From Enterococcus sp. RIT-PI-f (GTDB lineage: Bacteria > Bacillota > Bacilli > Lactobacillales > Enterococcaceae), in NCBI RefSeq assembly GCF_001297065.1, contig NZ_LHOX01000010.1, positions 1 through 64,000 on the forward strand: a DNA stretch of 64,000 nt, read 5' to 3'. Positions 37,213-51,155 of the stretch are shown in pieces. Made by a program: the position numbers and the translations under genes. The notes under the pieces were generated by a model that saw only the letters and a program-made list of their open reading frames with translations, did not search any database and was not told where the DNA came from. How positions within the stretch are numbered: position 1 is the first letter of the stretch; every line of letters begins with the position of its first letter.

Positions 37213-37920
37213 ATGGCCAGTGGTGCCGATCTATTTCTAAGTAGTTTTAATCGGATCGAAAAATATTTGCGGGATGCATTAGATAATCCTCGAAATATGG
37301 GCTTCTCGGAAATGGTGCGTCGTTTGGCCAAGAGCCAAAAAGGAACGATCCGAAAAGCAGAAGATGATTTATTGCAAATGGCGCAATTGCGCAATGCGAT
37401 CGTTCATGAAAAGATTGGTGAAAACTTTGTGATTGCCGAGCCGAATCAATGGGTGGTAGAACGTATTCAAGCCATTGAGAAGGAATTGCTGCAACCGGAT
37501 CGTGTCGTCCCTAAATTTGCCAAAAAAGTGACTGGGTTCGAGAAAGATTTGCCTTTGACGGAATTATTGAAAACAGTGGCCCAAAAACGCTATTCGCAAT
37601 TTCCTTTATATGATAAAGGGCAATTCTTAGGCTTGATCACGTTGCGTATCTTAGGCTATTGGTTTGCGAAAGAAAGTCAAACAGGCACATTGGATCTTGC
37701 CGGCCGCACGGCAGCTGAATTGTTGCATGCAGATGGTAAAAGAGCGAACTACTGCTTTGTTTCGCCAGATACGACCATCAGCGAAGTCGAGGAATTATTC
37801 CAGAAGAATACATTTCTTGAAGCCGTCTTGATCACCAAAAATCAAGACCCTAATGGCAATTTATTGGGGATTATTCGGCCGAGAGATATTTTTAATGAAG
37901 AGAGTGTGGAAGATAGATGA
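37213..37920 (+). CDS. CBS-domain protein with HEPN-like N-terminus
   Basis: A 235-residue cytoplasmic protein. Residues ~1-95 are helical and include QLRNAIVHE, an R-N-x3-H arrangement (Arg60, His65) like the active site of HEPN nucleases. Residues ~115-230 form a CBS pair (RYSQFPLYDKGQFLGLITLR; NTFLEAVLITKN...GIIRPRDIF), which usually binds adenine nucleotides. ATG at 37213 has AGGGAGG nine bases upstream. It overlaps lspA by four bases. The HEPN reading is from motif pattern only. Confidence 0.75.
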   Translation: MASGADLFLSSFNRIEKYLRDALDNPRNMGFSEMVRRLAKSQKGTIRKAEDDLLQMAQLRNAIVHEKIGENFVIAEPNQWVVERIQAIEKELLQPDRVVPKFAKKVTGFEKDLPLTELLKTVAQKRYSQFPLYDKGQFLGLITLRILGYWFAKESQTGTLDLAGRTAAELLHADGKRANYCFVSPDTTISEVEELFQKNTFLEAVLITKNQDPNGNLLGIIRPRDIFNEESVEDR

Positions 37921-38372
37921 TAGCAGTGTTTTTTTTATTAAGTGCAGTCGTGATTGGTTTGGATCAATGGCTGAAAATATGGATCGTGACCAACTATCAA
38001 TTGGGTGAGATCCATTCGATGATCGATGGTATTTTTTCTTTAACTTATCTGCAAAATACAGGGGCAGCATGGAGTATTTTAGAAGGTAGAATGATTTTCT
38101 TTGCGATCATCACGGTCATTGCTGTGGCAGTCGTCATCTACTTGATGTTCCGCTACCGTAAAAACAGTTTGTGGTTTCGCTTCGGACTAGCATTTGTTCT
38201 CGCAGGGGCGATAGGCAACTTTATTGATCGGATGCAGCATGGCTATGTCGTTGATATGTTCCAATTTGATTTCATCAATTTCCCAATTTTCAACATTGCA
38301 GATATGTCATTGGTATGTGGGGTTATATTGATTTTTATTTATGCACTAACTGATGACGAAGCAAATGGGTAA
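37917..38372 (+). CDS. lspA: Lipoprotein signal peptidase
   Basis: A 151-residue aspartyl protease of the membrane that cleaves prolipoproteins before the lipidated Cys. Four transmembrane helices; catalytic Asp113 (GYVVDMF) and Asp129 (FNIADM), with the conserved QNTGAAW block. The start overlaps the CBS gene stop (ATGA), and rluD starts 10 bases after, the usual lspA-rluD order of Firmicutes. Confidence 0.97.
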   Translation: MIAVFFLLSAVVIGLDQWLKIWIVTNYQLGEIHSMIDGIFSLTYLQNTGAAWSILEGRMIFFAIITVIAVAVVIYLMFRYRKNSLWFRFGLAFVLAGAIGNFIDRMQHGYVVDMFQFDFINFPIFNIADMSLVCGVILIFIYALTDDEANG

Positions 38373-38382
38373 GGAGAAAATC

Positions 38383-39291
38383 ATGGAAAAACAACTTGAA
38401 GTAATCATTAAAGAAGAAAAAGGACGGGTTGACAAAGTATTGGCAGAACGATTGGCTGACCACACCCGGTCACAGATCCAGCAATGGCTTAAAGAAGATG
38501 CGGTGACACTTGAAGGAGAAGCCGTTCGTGCCAATTATAAAGTCAAATCTGGGGATCATTTCGTGATCCAAATCCCTGAACCTGAAGTATTAACCTTAGA
38601 ACCAGAAAATATCCCTTTGACGATCGTCTATCAAGACAGCGACGTGGCAGTCATCAATAAGCCGCAAGGGATGGTGGTCCATCCGTCCGCAGGGCATCCA
38701 AACCATACTTTGGTCAATGCGTTGTTGTACCATCTGGATGATCTATCCACGATCAACGATGTCGTTCGTCCTGGGATCGTGCACCGCATCGATAAAGATA
38801 CATCGGGTCTATTGATGGTGGCCAAAAACGACCATGCCCATGAATCGTTAGCCAAACAGTTGAAAGACAAGACCTCATTGCGCAAATACGTCGCATTGGT
38901 CCACGGCAATATCAGTCATGAGAAAGGCACGATCACTGCACCGATCGGTCGTTCAAAGGTCAATCGGAAGATGCAAGCGGTGATCGAAGATGGGAAGCCT
39001 GCGGTGACGCACTTTACCGTCTTGGAACGCTTTGATCAATTCACATTGGTGGAATTGCAATTGGAAACTGGCAGGACCCATCAAATCAGAGTCCACATGC
39101 AATATATTGGGTTTCCCTTAGCCGGAGATCCAGTCTATGGACCAAAGAAAACACTGAAGGGCAATGGCCAATTCTTGCACGCCAAATTGTTGGGCTTCAC
39201 GCATCCGACAACAGGTGAAAACATGGTCTTTGAAGCACCATTACCTGCGTTGTTTGAAGAGACTTTAAACAAATTGCGAAAAAATGATTGA
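38383..39291 (+). CDS. rluD: RluD-type 23S rRNA pseudouridine synthase
   Basis: A 302-residue pseudouridine synthase. An N-terminal S4 RNA-binding domain (about 12-70) precedes the catalytic domain with HRIDKDTSG (catalytic Asp137) and GRTHQIRVHM. RluD modifies helix 69; the precise targets here are inferred from the family. ATG at 38383 follows AAGGAG by six bases. The pyr promoter -35 begins inside its last codons. Confidence 0.92.
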   Translation: MEKQLEVIIKEEKGRVDKVLAERLADHTRSQIQQWLKEDAVTLEGEAVRANYKVKSGDHFVIQIPEPEVLTLEPENIPLTIVYQDSDVAVINKPQGMVVHPSAGHPNHTLVNALLYHLDDLSTINDVVRPGIVHRIDKDTSGLLMVAKNDHAHESLAKQLKDKTSLRKYVALVHGNISHEKGTITAPIGRSKVNRKMQAVIEDGKPAVTHFTVLERFDQFTLVELQLETGRTHQIRVHMQYIGFPLAGDPVYGPKKTLKGNGQFLHAKLLGFTHPTTGENMVFEAPLPALFEETLNKLRKND

Positions 39292-39316
39292 TTTTTTATT
39301 TAAAGAAATGTATAGT
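39288..39316 (+). promoter_or_regulatory. Promoter of the pyr operon
   Basis: TTGATT (39288-39293), 17-bp spacer, TATAGT (39311-39316). The -35 overlaps the rluD stop. Confidence 0.85.
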
Positions 39317-39329
39317 ATTCCTAACAAGT

Positions 39330-39508
39330 AAATAGCTCCTTTAAATGTAGTCCCGTGAGGCTAAGAAGGAATGAGTAAGCAGACGACTCCCGCGTTGGAG
39401 ATCGAACCCTTACTGGATGATGACGCATACCCAAAACAAGAGTAACATCTAGGATTGGGCTGTAATCAGAAAACATGACTCCTACCTCTAGCAGGTAGGA
39501 GTTTTTTT
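39330..39508 (+). promoter_or_regulatory. PyrR-dependent attenuator
   Basis: The PyrR-binding loop AGTCCCGTGAGGCT (39349-39362) sits in an anti-antiterminator stem (CTCCTT / AAGGAATGAG). The terminator is ACTCCTACC (39478-39486) / GGTAGGAGT (39494-39502) with T7. PyrR-UMP binding favours termination; PRPP favours read-through. No further attenuator can fit between pyrR and pyrP (8 bp) or pyrP and pyrB (42 bp). Confidence 0.92.
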
Positions 39509-39521
39509 ATGTTCAAAATGA

Positions 39522-40070
<549 letters not shown>

Positions 40071-40078
40071 GAAGAAGT

Positions 40079-41371
40079 GTGACACACAGGATGGAGAAGC
40101 AAGAATTTCGTAACCCGGATGCAGTTTTAGACATTAAAGATCGACCAAAAGCCCTGCCTTGGCTAGGCCTTAGTTTACAACACTTATTCACAATGTTTGG
40201 GGCAACCGTTTTGGTGCCTATCTTAGTTGGGATCAATCCAAGTATCGCCTTAGTAAGTTCAGGGCTAGGTACATTGGTCTATCTGATCACCACTAAAGGG
40301 AAGATTCCAGCTTATCTTGGCAGTAGTTTTGCCTTCATCGCAGCGATGCAAATGTTGATGAAATCAGACGGCTATCCTGCCATTGCACAAGGGGCCATCA
40401 CTACAGGTTTGGTTTATGTCATCGTATCGATGATCATCAAACGCGCGGGGGCAGCTTGGTTAGACAAAATCTTGCCGCCGATCATTGTTGGCCCGGTGAT
40501 CATGGTTATCGGTCTTGGGTTGGCAGCGAATGCCGCGCAAAACGCGATGTACAATGACAGTGTCTATGACTTTAAATATATATTGGTCGCTTTAGCGACA
40601 TTAGGCTTAACGATTTTCTTCAACATGTTCCTGCGTGGTTTCTTGGGACTGATCCCGATCCTGCTAGGGATCGTGGGGGGCTATCTGATCGCATTAGCAG
40701 CAGGTATCGTCGATGTTCAGCCGATTATCGATGCTGCTTGGTTCAGCTTACCTAGTTTCGAGATTCCTTTTGTCAACTACACACCAACTTTACACTTGAA
40801 TGCCATTACCACAATGGCACCAATCGCTTTTGTGACAATGACTGAGCATATCGGTCACTTGATGGTCTTGAACAAATTGACCAAACGCAATTTCTTTGAA
40901 GAACCAGGACTGAATCGGACGTTGATGGGGGATGGCTTCGCACAGATCGTTGCCGGCTTTGTTGGCGGACCACCCGTGACGAGTTACGGGGAAAACATTG
41001 GCGTCTTAGCCATTACGCGGGTCCACAGTGTGTTCGTCATCGGCGGCGCCGCAGCATTAGCCATTATTTTGGGATTTGTCGGCAAGCTAAGTGCGTTGAT
41101 CCTGAGCATCCCTGGGCCAGTGATCTCAGGCATCAGCTTTCTGCTTTTCGGTGTGATAGCCGCCAGCGGTTTGAAAATCTTGATCGATAACAACATCGAT
41201 TTTGACCGCAAGAAGAACTTGATCATTGCTTCAGTCATCTTAGTCGTCGGTATCGGTGGACTGGTCTTCACAGTCGGAACCTTCACTTTATCGGCCATGG
41301 CATTAGCGACTGTCTTAGGCATCTTCTTAAACTTAGTCTTACCAGAAACCTCTCGCAGCGAAGAACAATAG
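40079..41371 (+). CDS. pyrP: Uracil permease
   Basis: A 430-residue NCS2-family uracil:proton symporter with 12-14 membrane segments. Signatures: LQHLFTMFGATVLVP near the start, AYLGSSFAFI, MTEHIGHLMVL and GGPPVTSYGENIGVLAITR. The start is uncertain: GTG at 40079 has AGGAAG four to five bases upstream, while ATG at 40091 (four codons later) lacks a good site. Only eight bases separate it from pyrR, unlike Bacillus where an attenuator lies in between. Confidence 0.95.
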   Translation: MTHRMEKQEFRNPDAVLDIKDRPKALPWLGLSLQHLFTMFGATVLVPILVGINPSIALVSSGLGTLVYLITTKGKIPAYLGSSFAFIAAMQMLMKSDGYPAIAQGAITTGLVYVIVSMIIKRAGAAWLDKILPPIIVGPVIMVIGLGLAANAAQNAMYNDSVYDFKYILVALATLGLTIFFNMFLRGFLGLIPILLGIVGGYLIALAAGIVDVQPIIDAAWFSLPSFEIPFVNYTPTLHLNAITTMAPIAFVTMTEHIGHLMVLNKLTKRNFFEEPGLNRTLMGDGFAQIVAGFVGGPPVTSYGENIGVLAITRVHSVFVIGGAAALAIILGFVGKLSALILSIPGPVISGISFLLFGVIAASGLKILIDNNIDFDRKKNLIIASVILVVGIGGLVFTVGTFTLSAMALATVLGIFLNLVLPETSRSEEQ

Positions 41372-41413
41372 ACGAAAGACAAGCATCATCCGCATAAAAG
41401 GAGGATTACATTC

Positions 41414-42340
41414 ATGATTATCCAATCCGAACAAATCAGCTTAAAACATCTCTTAACTGTAGAAGCCTTATCTGATCGTGAGGTCACGGGACTGATCAGA
41501 AGAGGGCAAGCCTTTAAAAAAGGGGCCAAGTGGACCCCGCAAAAACCGCAATATTTTGCAACCAATCTTTTCTTTGAAAATAGCACGCGCACCCATAAGA
41601 GTTTTGATGTCGCCGAAAAAAAATTGTGCATCGAAGTGATTGAATTCGACGCATCTACTAGCTCAGTTCAAAAAGGCGAAACGCTTTATGATACTGTCTT
41701 GACCATGTCTGCAATCGGCGTTGATATAGCGGTCATTCGCCATGGTGATGAACACTACTATGATGAATTGATCCAGAGTAAAACGATCCAGTGCAGTATC
41801 ATCAATGGCGGTGACGGCAGTGGACAGCATCCTACCCAATGTTTGTTGGACTTGATGACCATTTATGAAGAATTCGGTCAGTTCTCGGATCTGAAAGTAG
41901 CAATCGTGGGTGATATCACCCATTCCAGAGTGGCGAAATCGAATATGCAGATGTTGAAACGATTAGGGGCGCAGGTCTTTTTCTCAGGACCAAAGGAATG
42001 GTATGACGAAGAATATGAAGTTTATGGCCATTGGCTGCCTTTGGATGAATTAGTCACTGAAGTGGATGTCATGATGATGCTGCGGGTCCAGCATGAACGA
42101 CATGATGGCAAAGAGAGCTTTTCTAAAGAAGAGTATCTGAAACATCATGGATTGACGGTGGCTAGAGCAGCGAAAATGAAGGACCATGCGATTATCATGC
42201 ATCCGGCACCTGTCAATCGGGATGTCGAGCTGGCCGATGCGCTTGTTGAAAGTATCCGCTCTAGAATCGTCACTCAGATGGCCAATGGCGTCTATATCCG
42301 CATGGCGATCTTAGAAGCCGTATTGAATGGCAAAGCGTAA
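41414..42340 (+). CDS. pyrB: Aspartate carbamoyltransferase, catalytic chain
   Basis: A 308-residue enzyme joining carbamoyl phosphate and aspartate, the committed pyrimidine step. The carbamoyl-phosphate site [24 protein letters not shown] and the [11 protein letters not shown] aspartate loop are intact. No regulatory PyrI gene is present, as usual in Gram-positives. ATG at 41414 with AAAGGAGG eight bases upstream. Confidence 0.97.
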   Translation: MIIQSEQISLKHLLTVEALSDREVTGLIRRGQAFKKGAKWTPQKPQYFATNLFFENSTRTHKSFDVAEKKLCIEVIEFDASTSSVQKGETLYDTVLTMSAIGVDIAVIRHGDEHYYDELIQSKTIQCSIINGGDGSGQHPTQCLLDLMTIYEEFGQFSDLKVAIVGDITHSRVAKSNMQMLKRLGAQVFFSGPKEWYDEEYEVYGHWLPLDELVTEVDVMMMLRVQHERHDGKESFSKEEYLKHHGLTVARAAKMKDHAIIMHPAPVNRDVELADALVESIRSRIVTQMANGVYIRMAILEAVLNGKA

Positions 42341-42378
42341 CCATCGCAGCAAAACACCAACCTAAGGAGGAAGAAAAC

Positions 42379-43662
42379 ATGAAAACACTGATTAAAAATG
42401 GTCAGATAATCAAAAAAGACAATCATTGCGTTCCTGCAGCGATTTGGATCGAGGACGGTAAGATTCGAGGCATTGGCAGTGACTTTTCTGACATAGCCTT
42501 TGATCAGATCATTGATGCCAAACAGCAACTGATCACAGCAGGATTGGTGGATGTTCATGTTCACTTCAGAGAGCCAGGATTTGAGTACAAAGAAACGATT
42601 GAAACAGGAAGTATGGCAGCAGCCAGAGGCGGATTTACCACCGTCTGTGCCATGCCAAATCTTGATCCTGTCCCAGATACCCCAGAGAAGTTAAACCGCG
42701 TTTATCAGAAAATTCAAACAGATGCGGCGATCAACGTCTTGCAATACGCGCCAATCACAGAGAATCTACGCAGTAACGTATTGACGGATGCAGCAGCCAT
42801 GAAGAAAGCTGGCGCTTTTGCGCTAACAAATGATGGTGTCGGCGTCCAAACTGCAGGGACCATGTATCTGGCTATGAAAGCTGCTGCTGAAAATGATTTG
42901 GCGTTGGTCGCCCACACAGAGGATGATTCGCTTTTGTTTGGCGGTGTCATGCACGCAGGTCAAAAAGCAGAAGCGTTGGGCTTGCCAGGTATCTTGAGTG
43001 TGACGGAAGCTTCTCAGATCGCGCGAGATGTCTTGTTGGCGGAAGCGACGGGTGCCCATTATCATGTCTGTCATGTGTCGACAAAAGAGAGTGTCCGTGT
43101 GATTCGTGATGCCAAGAAAGCCGGGATCCATGTGACAGCTGAGGTTTCACCCCATCATTTATTGTTGGTGGATGAAGATATTCCTGCTGATGAAGGATTC
43201 TGGAAAATGAATCCACCATTGCGCGGTACAGACGATCGGCACGCATTGATTGAAGGTCTTTTAGATGGCACGATTGATTGTATCGCAACCGACCATGCGC
43301 CGCATGGCTTAGAAGAAAAAATGCAAAGTTTTTTAAAAGCACCATTCGGTATCGTAGGGTCAGAGTATGCGTTTCAATTGCTGTATACGCACTTCGTCAA
43401 AACAGGACGCTTTACCTTACAGCAGTTGATTGATTGGATGACAGTGAAACCAGCAGATGTCTTTGGCCTAGATACGGGACGTTTGACAGTAGGTGCACCA
43501 GCTGATCTGGCCATCTTTGATTTAGAGGGAGCCTATGAGATCGATCCAGCGCACTTTTTATCAAAAGGCGTGAATACCCCATTTGGTGGGTGGACATTGT
43601 ACGGCGATACCAGTTATACATTTGTAAATGGCAACATAGTTTGGCAAAAAGGTGGGCGATAA
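42379..43662 (+). CDS. pyrC: Dihydroorotase (class I)
   Basis: A 427-residue zinc amidohydrolase cyclising carbamoyl aspartate. The metal motif [10 protein letters not shown], the later histidines in HTEDDSLLF and EVSPHHLLL, and ATDHAPH with its Asp are all present. ATG at 42379 follows AAGGAGG. The ribosome site of carA lies in its last codons. Confidence 0.97.
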   Translation: MKTLIKNGQIIKKDNHCVPAAIWIEDGKIRGIGSDFSDIAFDQIIDAKQQLITAGLVDVHVHFREPGFEYKETIETGSMAAARGGFTTVCAMPNLDPVPDTPEKLNRVYQKIQTDAAINVLQYAPITENLRSNVLTDAAAMKKAGAFALTNDGVGVQTAGTMYLAMKAAAENDLALVAHTEDDSLLFGGVMHAGQKAEALGLPGILSVTEASQIARDVLLAEATGAHYHVCHVSTKESVRVIRDAKKAGIHVTAEVSPHHLLLVDEDIPADEGFWKMNPPLRGTDDRHALIEGLLDGTIDCIATDHAPHGLEEKMQSFLKAPFGIVGSEYAFQLLYTHFVKTGRFTLQQLIDWMTVKPADVFGLDTGRLTVGAPADLAIFDLEGAYEIDPAHFLSKGVNTPFGGWTLYGDTSYTFVNGNIVWQKGGR

Positions 43663-43663
43663 G

Positions 43664-44743
43664 ATGAAACGATGGTTGATTTTAGAAGATGGGACGTATT
43701 TTGAAGGCGAGGGCTTTGGCGCCAACATCAACGTCTATGGTGAAATTGTATTCACAACAAGTATGACGGGTTATCAAGAAACGATCACTGATCAAAGTTT
43801 CAATGGACAAATTATCACCTTTACCTACCCGATGGTGGGCAATTATGGTGTCAACCGAGATGATTACGAATCGATCGCCCCAACATGCAAAGGGGTCGTA
43901 GTCAAAGAACATGCCCGTCGTGCCAGTAATTGGCGCAATCAGTTGACTTTAGATGAATTTTTGACCCGCAAGAACATTCCAGGCATTGCTGGGATCGATA
44001 CTCGGGCATTGACCCGCAAGATTCGGCAGCATGGCACGATGAAAGCGAGTATCGTTGATGCGGGGGATACGTTTGATCATGCCTTCGATCAGCTGAAAGC
44101 CGCTGTTCTGCCCACCAATCAAGTTGCACAGGTGTCAACATCAAAACCATATCCAAGCCCAGGCACAGGCAAAAACATCGTAGTCATCGATTATGGATTG
44201 AAACATAGTATCTTGCGGGAGCTGTCAAGAAGAAACTGCAACTTGACGATTTTGCCATACAATACCACTGCACAAGAAATACTTGATCTAGCACCAGATG
44301 GCGTGATGTTGACCAATGGCCCAGGAGATCCCAAGAGTTTGCCAGAAGCCATTACGATGATTCAAGGCATTCAAGGAAAGGTACCGATCTTCGGCATATG
44401 TTTGGGACATCAATTGTTTGCGCTAGCGAATGGGGCAGATACGTACAAAATGAAATTTGGTCACCGAGGTTTGAATCATCCGGTGCGAGAGATCGCAACA
44501 GGACGGATCGATTTCACCTCACAGAACCATGGCTTTGCGGTGGCTGAATCTTCTATTGATCCAGAAAAATTGATGATCACCCATGTGGAAGTCAATGATG
44601 GCACGATCGAGGGGGTACGTCATCGCCGCTACCCAGCATTCAGTGTCCAATATCACCCAGACGCTGCACCTGGACCCCATGATGCAGTGCACTTATTTGA
44701 TGAATTTTTAGAAATGATCGACGCTTGGAAGGAGCAGAACTAA
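43664..44743 (+). CDS. carA: Carbamoyl-phosphate synthase, glutaminase subunit
   Basis: A 359-residue subunit that releases ammonia from glutamine for CarB. The N-terminal CPSase domain is followed by a class I amidotransferase with nucleophile Cys246 (GICLGHQ) and His331. The third triad position is Asp333 (YHPDAAPGP), where many CarA proteins have Glu. ATG at 43664 has AAAGGTGG seven bases upstream and lies one base past the pyrC stop. carB follows immediately. Confidence 0.96.
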   Translation: MKRWLILEDGTYFEGEGFGANINVYGEIVFTTSMTGYQETITDQSFNGQIITFTYPMVGNYGVNRDDYESIAPTCKGVVVKEHARRASNWRNQLTLDEFLTRKNIPGIAGIDTRALTRKIRQHGTMKASIVDAGDTFDHAFDQLKAAVLPTNQVAQVSTSKPYPSPGTGKNIVVIDYGLKHSILRELSRRNCNLTILPYNTTAQEILDLAPDGVMLTNGPGDPKSLPEAITMIQGIQGKVPIFGICLGHQLFALANGADTYKMKFGHRGLNHPVREIATGRIDFTSQNHGFAVAESSIDPEKLMITHVEVNDGTIEGVRHRRYPAFSVQYHPDAAPGPHDAVHLFDEFLEMIDAWKEQN

Positions 44744-44744
44744 T

Positions 44745-47700
44745 ATGCCAAAACGTACAGATATCAAGAAAATCATGGTTATCGGCTCTGGTCCTATCAT
44801 TATTGGACAAGCTGCAGAATTCGATTATGCCGGCACACAAGCGTGTCTGGCGCTAAGAGAAGAAGGCTATGAAGTCGTGCTCGTCAATTCAAATCCGGCA
44901 ACGATCATGACTGATAAAGAGATTGCCGATAAAGTTTATATTGAACCAATCACCTTTGAATTTGTGTCAAGGATTCTTCGGAAAGAACAGCCAGATGCAA
45001 TCTTGCCAACATTAGGCGGTCAAACAGGGCTGAATATGGCAATGGAATTGGCCAATTCAGGAATCTTAGATGAGTTGCAGATCGAGCTATTGGGTACCAA
45101 ATTATCAGCGATCGACCAAGCAGAAGACCGCGATCTTTTCAAACAATTGATGGAAGAACTAGAGCAGCCGATCCCAGAATCTGAAATCGTATCGACTGTT
45201 GAAGCAGCCGTGACCTTTGCGAAAAAAATCGGCTTTCCGATCATCGTGCGGCCAGCCTTTACGTTGGGGGGCACCGGCGGCGGCATGTGCAACAATGAAG
45301 AGGAACTGCGTCAAATTGCGGAAAACGGCTTAAAATTATCGCCAGTGACCCAATGTTTGATCGAGCGTAGTATTGCTGGATTCAAAGAGATCGAATACGA
45401 AGTGATGCGAGATTCTGCCGATAATGCCATCGTTGTCTGCAACATGGAAAACTTTGATCCTGTGGGGATCCACACTGGCGATTCGATCGTCTTTGCCCCA
45501 AGCCAAACATTGTCAGACCATGAGTATCAAATGCTGCGGGATGCATCATTGAAAATCATTCGGGCTTTGAAAATCGAAGGCGGCTGCAACGTCCAGTTGG
45601 CACTTGATCCCCATAGCTTTAATTACTATGTGATCGAAGTCAATCCGCGGGTCTCTCGTTCCTCCGCATTGGCCAGTAAAGCGACCGGCTATCCAATTGC
45701 CAAACTAGCAGCCAAAATCGCTGTCGGATTGACTTTAGATGAAATGAAAAATCCAGTGACGGAGACAACTTATGCCGAGTTTGAACCAGCGTTAGATTAT
45801 GTTGTTGCAAAAATCCCTCGCTGGCCATTCGATAAATTCGAAACTGGCGATCGGCGCCTAGGGACACAAATGAAAGCCACTGGTGAAGTCATGGCCATCG
45901 GCCGCAATATCGAAGAATCATTGCTGAAGGCAGTGCGTTCATTGGAAATCGGCACCAATCATATTGAAATCAAAGAATTGGCAGAGCTGTCAGACAATGA
46001 CTTGATCGAAAAAGTGATCAAAGCCCAGGATGATCGGTTGTTTTATGTCATGGAAGCCATTCGTCGCGGTTATACGATAGAAGATTTGAATGAGATGACC
46101 AAAATCGATCTCTTCTTCCTAGATAAACTGCTGCATATCTTCGAAATCGAACAAGCATTGGCAACAGCCAAAAATGACCTAGCACACTTGAAAGAAGCGA
46201 AGCAAAACGGCTTCACTGACCGTACGATTGCTGGCATATGGCAAACGACAGAAGATGCAGTTCGTGCTCAACGTCATGAAGCGAAGCTGCTGCCTGTTTA
46301 CAAAATGGTTGATACCTGTGCGGCGGAATTTGAGTCAGCAACGCCATATTTTTACAGCACCTATGAATTTGAAAATGAAAGCCAACGCAGCGCAAAAGAA
46401 TCCGTGCTGGTTTTAGGCTCAGGGCCAATCAGAATTGGACAAGGGGTCGAGTTTGATTATGCGACTGTTCATTCAGTCAAAGCAATCCAAGCGGCGGGAT
46501 ATGAAGCGATCATCATGAATAGCAATCCGGAAACCGTGTCTACAGACTTTTCAATCTCCGATAAACTATACTTCGAGCCTTTGACTTTGGAAGATGTCTT
46601 GAACGTCATTGACTTAGAGCAGCCGATCGGCGTTATCGTGCAATTTGGTGGACAAACCGCGATCAATTTAGCAGAACCCTTGGCCAAACATGGAGTCAAA
46701 ATTTTAGGGACCAGCATTGAGGATCTAGATCGTGCTGAAAACCGCGATTTATTTGAGCAAGCATTACAGAAATTGGCCATTCCGCAACCGCCAGGAGATA
46801 CCGCGACTAATGAACAAGAAGCGATCGCCATTGCACAAACAATCGGTTATCCTGTGTTGGTGCGTCCAAGCTATGTCTTGGGTGGACGGGCAATGGAAAT
46901 CCTCGAAAACCAGGCAGATCTACAAGATTATATGCGCCATGCAGTCAAAGCTTCTCCAGAGCATCCAGTCTTAGTCGATCGGTATTTGGTTGGGAAAGAG
47001 TGTGAAGTAGATGCGATCTGCGATGGGGAAACAGTGTTGATTCCCGGGATCATGGAGCATATCGAGCGCGCTGGGGTCCATTCAGGAGATTCGATGGCAG
47101 TTTATCCGCCGCAAAATCTTTCAGATGACATCATCGCAACGATCGAGGATTATACCAAACGCTTGGCAATCGGTATGAACTGTATCGGTATGATGAACAT
47201 TCAGTTCGTGATCCACGAAAATCAGGTCTATGTGATCGAAGTCAATCCTCGTGCAAGTCGTACAGTACCATTTTTAAGTAAAGTTACTGAAATCCCGATG
47301 GCGCAAATTGCCACAAAAGCGATTTTAGGCGATAAGATCACAGCACTCGGCTATCATGACGGTTTGTATCCAACACCGAATGAGGTGCATATCAAAGCAC
47401 CCGTCTTCTCCTTTACAAAACTTTTAAAAGTCGATACGTACTTAGGCCCTGAAATGAAGTCAACAGGGGAAGTCATGGGTTCAGACAAGAATTTAGCAAA
47501 AGCACTGTATAAAGCCTTTGAAGCATCAGGGTTGCATATTCCTGAATTTGGCAAAGCACTCTTTACAGTTTCTGATGAAAGTAAAGAAGAAGCCGCAGCT
47601 TTAGCGGCCAGATTCTTCGAGGTTGGCTTTACTTTACTGGCTACAAACGGCACGGCGGATTACTTTGAAGCGCAAGGGCTGCCTGTCACGAGAGTTGCCA

Positions 47701-47930
47701 AAATCTCTGATTCTGCCGCTTCAGAAAACGTGGTAGATTTGATCAGAAATGGCACCACACAAGTCGTAGTCAACACCATGGATAAAGATCGACGCAATAC
47801 CACCGAAGATGGGTTTATTATTCGTCGAGAAGCAGTAGAACATGGTGTACCGCTGTTTACCTCGCTTGATACGGCAGATGCGATTTTAAAAGTGATGGAA
47901 TCTCGGAGTTTTTCTACAAAAGCAATATAA
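44745..47930 (+). CDS. carB: Carbamoyl-phosphate synthase, large subunit
   Basis: A 1061-residue enzyme making carbamoyl phosphate from bicarbonate, ammonia and two ATP. Two homologous ATP-grasp halves are visible, each with GSGPI-IGQ-EFDYA (near 10-25 and ~560) and an EVNPR motif; the C-terminal MGS-like domain (about 940-1061) binds allosteric effectors. ATG at 44745 lies one base after the carA stop, AAGGAG ten bases upstream. A carbonic anhydrase gene after the operon could supply its bicarbonate. Confidence 0.98.
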   Translation: MPKRTDIKKIMVIGSGPIIIGQAAEFDYAGTQACLALREEGYEVVLVNSNPATIMTDKEIADKVYIEPITFEFVSRILRKEQPDAILPTLGGQTGLNMAMELANSGILDELQIELLGTKLSAIDQAEDRDLFKQLMEELEQPIPESEIVSTVEAAVTFAKKIGFPIIVRPAFTLGGTGGGMCNNEEELRQIAENGLKLSPVTQCLIERSIAGFKEIEYEVMRDSADNAIVVCNMENFDPVGIHTGDSIVFAPSQTLSDHEYQMLRDASLKIIRALKIEGGCNVQLALDPHSFNYYVIEVNPRVSRSSALASKATGYPIAKLAAKIAVGLTLDEMKNPVTETTYAEFEPALDYVVAKIPRWPFDKFETGDRRLGTQMKATGEVMAIGRNIEESLLKAVRSLEIGTNHIEIKELAELSDNDLIEKVIKAQDDRLFYVMEAIRRGYTIEDLNEMTKIDLFFLDKLLHIFEIEQALATAKNDLAHLKEAKQNGFTDRTIAGIWQTTEDAVRAQRHEAKLLPVYKMVDTCAAEFESATPYFYSTYEFENESQRSAKESVLVLGSGPIRIGQGVEFDYATVHSVKAIQAAGYEAIIMNSNPETVSTDFSISDKLYFEPLTLEDVLNVIDLEQPIGVIVQFGGQTAINLAEPLAKHGVKILGTSIEDLDRAENRDLFEQALQKLAIPQPPGDTATNEQEAIAIAQTIGYPVLVRPSYVLGGRAMEILENQADLQDYMRHAVKASPEHPVLVDRYLVGKECEVDAICDGETVLIPGIMEHIERAGVHSGDSMAVYPPQNLSDDIIATIEDYTKRLAIGMNCIGMMNIQFVIHENQVYVIEVNPRASRTVPFLSKVTEIPMAQIATKAILGDKITALGYHDGLYPTPNEVHIKAPVFSFTKLLKVDTYLGPEMKSTGEVMGSDKNLAKALYKAFEASGLHIPEFGKALFTVSDESKEEAAALAARFFEVGFTLLATNGTADYFEAQGLPVTRVAKISDSAASENVVDLIRNGTTQVVVNTMDKDRRNTTEDGFIIRREAVEHGVPLFTSLDTADAILKVMESRSFSTKAI

Positions 47931-47951
47931 CGGATAGGGGTTTGACGACGG

Positions 47952-50366
<2,415 letters not shown>

Positions 50367-50367
<1 letters not shown>

Positions 50368-51005
50368 TGCATACACAAGCCAAACAAATTGCCAAAGATT
50401 TATTAGCCATCGAGGCCATCTTTCTACAACCAAATGCGCCCTTCACTTGGGCTAGCGGCATCAAAAGTCCAATCTACTGTGACAATCGCATCACGATGAG
50501 TTATCCGCAAGTCAGACGCGCCATCGCACAAGGACTAGCTGAGAACATCAAAACGACGTTTCCTGATGTTGAAGTCATCGCTGGTACTGCAACAGCCGGC
50601 ATTCCTCATGCAGCATGGGTAGCTGAATTGCTTGATTTACCAATGGTTTACATTCGCAGTCAAGCCAAAGCCCATGGAAAAGGCAATCAAATCGAGGGAC
50701 GAATCACCCCTAATCAAAAAATGGTCGTGATCGAAGACCTTCTTTCCACCGGCGGCAGTGTGCTCGAAGCTTGCAGTGCAGCAAAGAGAGAAGGCGCAGA
50801 TGTGTTAGGTGTCGCCGCTATTTTCACTTATGAATTGCCGCAAGTAGCAGCAAACTTTGCTGAAGCAGGATTGCCTTTTGTTACGCTGACAAATTATTCG
50901 ACCTTGATCGATGTGGCATTAGAAACGGGTAAGATTCAAGCAGATGATGTGGCCTTGTTGAAAGAGTGGCGCCAGTCACCAGCAACATGGAAAGCCAACG
51001 ACTAA
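50367..51005 (+). CDS. pyrE: Orotate phosphoribosyltransferase
   Basis: A 212-residue enzyme joining orotate and PRPP. The PRPP motif [12 protein letters not shown] and the loop [17 protein letters not shown] are intact. ATG at 50367 overlaps the pyrF stop, with GGGAGG about seven bases upstream. Last gene of the pyr operon, closed by a terminator. Confidence 0.97.
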
Positions 51006-51027
51006 ATCATTCTTCATGAAACGAATA

Positions 51028-51068
51028 ACGAATAGCTTACAGTCAGCTGTAAGCATATTCGTTTTCAT
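51028..51068 (+). terminator. Terminator of the pyr operon
   Basis: AACGAATAGCTTACAG (from 51028) pairs with CTGTAAGCATATTCGTT (to 51063) with one bulge; T-rich tail. Confidence 0.8.
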
Positions 51069-51155
51069 TTTATTTATTTTCTGATAGCATGGGGAGAAAG
51101 TTTTCTTAGCGTAAACTTTACAATGACTATTCGCTTGATATAGGAGGCTGTTTGT

